Shown here in pieces: positions 61,563 to 64,000 of a stretch of 64,000 nucleotides of DNA (the stretch's first letter is position 1; each line of letters starts with the position of its first letter). The DNA comes from Lycorma delicatula (Eukaryota; Arthropoda; Insecta; Hemiptera; Fulgoridae), in the NCBI RefSeq assembly GCF_047948215.1, contig NC_134456.1, forward strand, positions 68,660,029 to 68,724,028. The letters run 5' to 3'. Both the position numbers and the translations under genes were made by a program. The notes beneath the pieces are model-generated. The model ran no database searches. It had not been told where the DNA came from and saw only the letters and a program-made list of their open reading frames with translations.

Positions 61563-61848
61563 AACCCAACGGGTTGGTCTAGTGGTGAACGCGTCTTCCC
61601 AAATCAGCTGATTTGGAAGTCCAGAGTTCCAGCGTTCAAGTCCTAGTAAAGTCAGTTGTTTTTACACGGATTTGAATACTAGGTCGTAGAAACCGGTGTT
61701 ATTTGGTGGTTTGGTTTCAATTAACCACACATGTCAGGAACTGAGACTGTACAATACTACTCATTTACACTCATACATATCATCTTCATTCATCCTCTGA
61801 ATTATTATCTGAAAGGTAATTACTGGAGGCTAAACAGGAAAAAGAAGA
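61563..61848 (+). mobile_element. SINE-B copy 9, best-preserved copy
   Basis: Head CCAACGGGTTGGTCTAGTGG, A-box-like TGGTCTAGTGGTGAACGCG, then CCAAATCAGCTGATTTGG (a perfect 18-base palindrome where the anticodon arm would be) and B-box-like GCGTTCAAGTCC. The non-tRNA body has GGATTTGAATACTAGG, AACCGGTGTTATTTGG and CACACATGTCAGGAA (a short deletion follows). The tail is CATTCATCCTCTGAATTATTATCTGAAAGG (in pieces), then GGAGGCTAAACAGG with an A-rich end. A perfect 15-bp target-site duplication marks it as recent. It makes the best reference for the family. Confidence 0.95.
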
Positions 61849-61863
61849 GGGTTATTAATAGCT
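61849..61863. repeat. Target-site duplication, right copy (SINE-B copy 9)
   Basis: Identical to 61548-61562. Confidence 0.95.
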
Positions 61864-62669
61864 ATATTAAAATGTTAATGTTTTCAGTCTGCTTGTATAA
61901 GTTTGGTACAGAAAGCTAATTAATGACGCCCGAAATTGAACTATTACAATATTTCAACCAAGAATTAGAAGATAAATTAATAAACTCTGTTGTAAAACTA
62001 TTGGCTACTTTAAAAAAAGATTCATTTCGATACTACATCAAGAGACAGAGCTATCATTCTCTAAGAAGGCTTAAATAATCGCCGAACCGAACCAAATCCT
62101 GTTTTCTTTTAATATAGCTTAATTACTTATTTTACACATTTATTTTGATCAGGTTTTAGAACTCGAAAGTCCCATTTAAGAATCAAAAGGACGTTAAAAA
62201 CCATCATTCCGCGTTATTCTTTCAATTTCATTTGATTTCAGTTTCTTTAAATGCTGTTTAAACAATTTTTTAATTAACTTAAAACATAATATGTTTCAAT
62301 TTGGTATACATTATGCATTTACTAGACCTCTGTTACGTAATTAAACAACTCAAACACATATATCTTGTTTCGTAAGCCAGAATATTTTTTAATTCTATCT
62401 AATTTATATACCGATAACTTACCAATAATTATTATATTGATATTTAAAATTTTCATACCTTCTGCTATTACTTATGTTTTTCTTTTTTCTCTTTAAAAAA
62501 AATAATAAATTAATGTTGCTCAAGTTTAGATTCATTCTTATATTGCATATTCTGTCAATGTTTATCGTTATTTTAACCTAATATAAAGCGCTTCTGAGCT
62601 GCTGGAAAATGTTTGCTTATTAAATTATTTTTGAAGAACGTGAGAATAACCGTAGGGGTTTAGAAGACA
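61864..62669. other. AT-rich non-coding sequence
   Basis: Nothing recognised. Confidence 0.55.
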
Positions 62670-62778
62670 AAAGATAGAAAAAAGAAGAGCGGAAAGAGGG
62701 AGAGAGTTAGAGTTGAAGAAAGAAAGAAAGATACAGAGAGAGAGAGAGAGAGTGAGAGAGAGCGAGAGAGAGACAGAG

Positions 62779-62781
<3 letters not shown>
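62670..62781. repeat. Purine-rich GA/GAAA tract
   Basis: An almost pure purine strand moves from GAAGAAAGAAAG-type to AGAGAGAG, with many GAGAG units. GAGAG is the binding motif of the insect GAGA factor, but here it may simply be a microsatellite. Confidence 0.9.

Positions 62782-62850
<69 letters not shown>
62782..62850. repeat. Long (GT)n microsatellite
   Basis: A pure GT run of about 69 bases continues directly from the GA tract and is followed by TATGTGTGAGCGGGAG. Confidence 0.97.
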
Positions 62851-62860
<10 letters not shown>

Positions 62861-64000
62861 CGGGAGAAGAGTTTGTTATATATAATAACAGTTGAATTTA
62901 ATCAACATAGCATTTAGCTGTTCTTTTCCTTTCTGTTATTTAATATAACCTCTAGATATTTGTACATGTTTACCATATCAAAGTGTTGTTTTCTATTTAT
63001 TTTTAGTTAGCTAAATTTCTCTTTTGCATAATGTCCCTTTATAGACTGCTTGTATTTTCTTTTATGTTTATGTATACAACTCTGCGGTGACTACTCGTTA
63101 TACTGTTATTACTGTCAAAAATATTGTGTCACAGTTTCAGGGTTCGGTAGAAATCTAGATGCTCTATCATTAATTTTGGACGGGATGCATTTCATGTTAG
63201 CAGTTAAAATTTGTAGTACAGGAAGTTCAGTGTTCAAATTTCTATTCTATTAATCCGTTCTATTAAACTTAGTATGATTTTCTGTGCGTTTAATTATACA
63301 TTACTGTACACCACTAGTGAAAAAATTACTATTTTATTATATTTATATTTTTATCTGGCTGTATGATAACGTTTAACTACGCGGCTGGAAATGTATCATA
63401 ACGAGGATCATTACGAAACAGATTTTCATTACAATGCAGGTATTCAAACAATCAAAAACCTACTCTTTTCAATCACTGACCAATCAGAAGCGGGTATTGT
63501 TTAATGTATCGGCTATCATTTATTACTTTGGTTCTAATCCGATTTAGTAATTAGCAAGCAGAGGTTAATTTTTAAGTACACCAATAGGTAACTAAGTTTC
63601 TATATTACATTGTTTATCCTCCTGTTAATTACATCGGATTATGAAGAAGAAATGTCGTTAACACCGATTGATATTAAAGAAAAAGCACAACTTATGACTA
63701 ATAACCTATTTCTACAAAAATGAAGAGTTTAATGAATTTTTTGAAAAATAAAATAATTATTCCGTAAACAATGTATTTTATCATTGATTTAAATTAATAA
63801 TCTCAATATTTTCTTAGCCGTAGAAAAAACGCGGTATGCTTGCTACTCTGTATAATGGCCATTCACTCTCGCGAAGTTTAACTAATTTTTCACTCTTGCA
63901 TTAATATCAGTTATTACCGGCTCGTTGCATAATGTTGCTATTGTTACGTATTTATTTATTACCTGTTTTACTTATTACTTATTGGAATTTCAAAACCTAA
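62851..64000. other. AT-rich non-coding sequence
   Basis: Nothing recognised to the end of the window. Confidence 0.5.

Noticed and set aside
1..64000. CRISPR arrays, bacterial operons, rRNA, telomeric TTAGG repeats
   Set aside because: No regularly spaced identical repeats, no operon-like gene packing, no rRNA-like blocks and no TTAGG arrays were seen.

Overview
The window looks like AT-rich, TE-littered nuclear DNA from an animal, most likely an insect. The evidence is long AT-rich non-coding stretches, many dinucleotide microsatellites, tRNA-derived SINEs, decayed non-LTR retrotransposons, a mariner relic, and no bacterial-type gene organisation. I suspect a hemipteran because several repeat families look familiar from that group, but this is from memory and unverified. 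Most long open frames here start at non-ATG codons and sit in AT-rich noise, so I do not call them genes.

Layout. 1-8 kb: quiet AT-rich DNA with one tRNA-like SINE (SINE-A, about 0.8 kb) and a broken SINE-B tail with a perfect 27-bp hairpin (3.5 kb). 7.9-9.3 kb: SINE-A, SINE-B and a GC-rich LINE 3' end. 10.36-10.98 kb: a terminal-inverted-repeat element. 12.6-13.5 kb: the 3' end of a CCHC-type LINE ORF2, split by a SINE-B with a 15-bp target-site duplication (TSD). 16.9-18.0 kb: another SINE-B followed by repeat family C. 20.3-21.3 kb: a broken reverse-transcriptase 3' fragment. 23.7-27.8 kb: a nest of SINE-B, two family C copies and half of a long-TIR element (family D). 28.6-29.55 kb: a mariner relic with both terminal repeats. 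32.4-33.05 kb: the other half type of family D. 33.07-36.76 kb: the best candidate for host coding sequence, two or three small plus-strand exons whose splice phases agree. 40-46 kb: SINE-B, SINE-A and unassigned GC-richer open frames. 48.4-52.3 kb: a tandem duplication and two large foldback (hairpin) elements. 52.7-64 kb: microsatellites, two more SINE-B copies, a microsatellite-bounded dispersed element and a long GA/GT tract.

How it fits together. The window is probably intronic or intergenic sequence of one or more large genes. Autonomous elements (LINEs, mariner) survive only as broken 3' ends or relics. The short non-autonomous elements (SINE-A, SINE-B, TIR and foldback elements) dominate. 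Nine SINE-B copies in 64 kb, at least three with near-perfect TSDs, point to relatively recent SINE activity. There is no confident complete protein-coding gene, tRNA gene, rRNA or CRISPR array.
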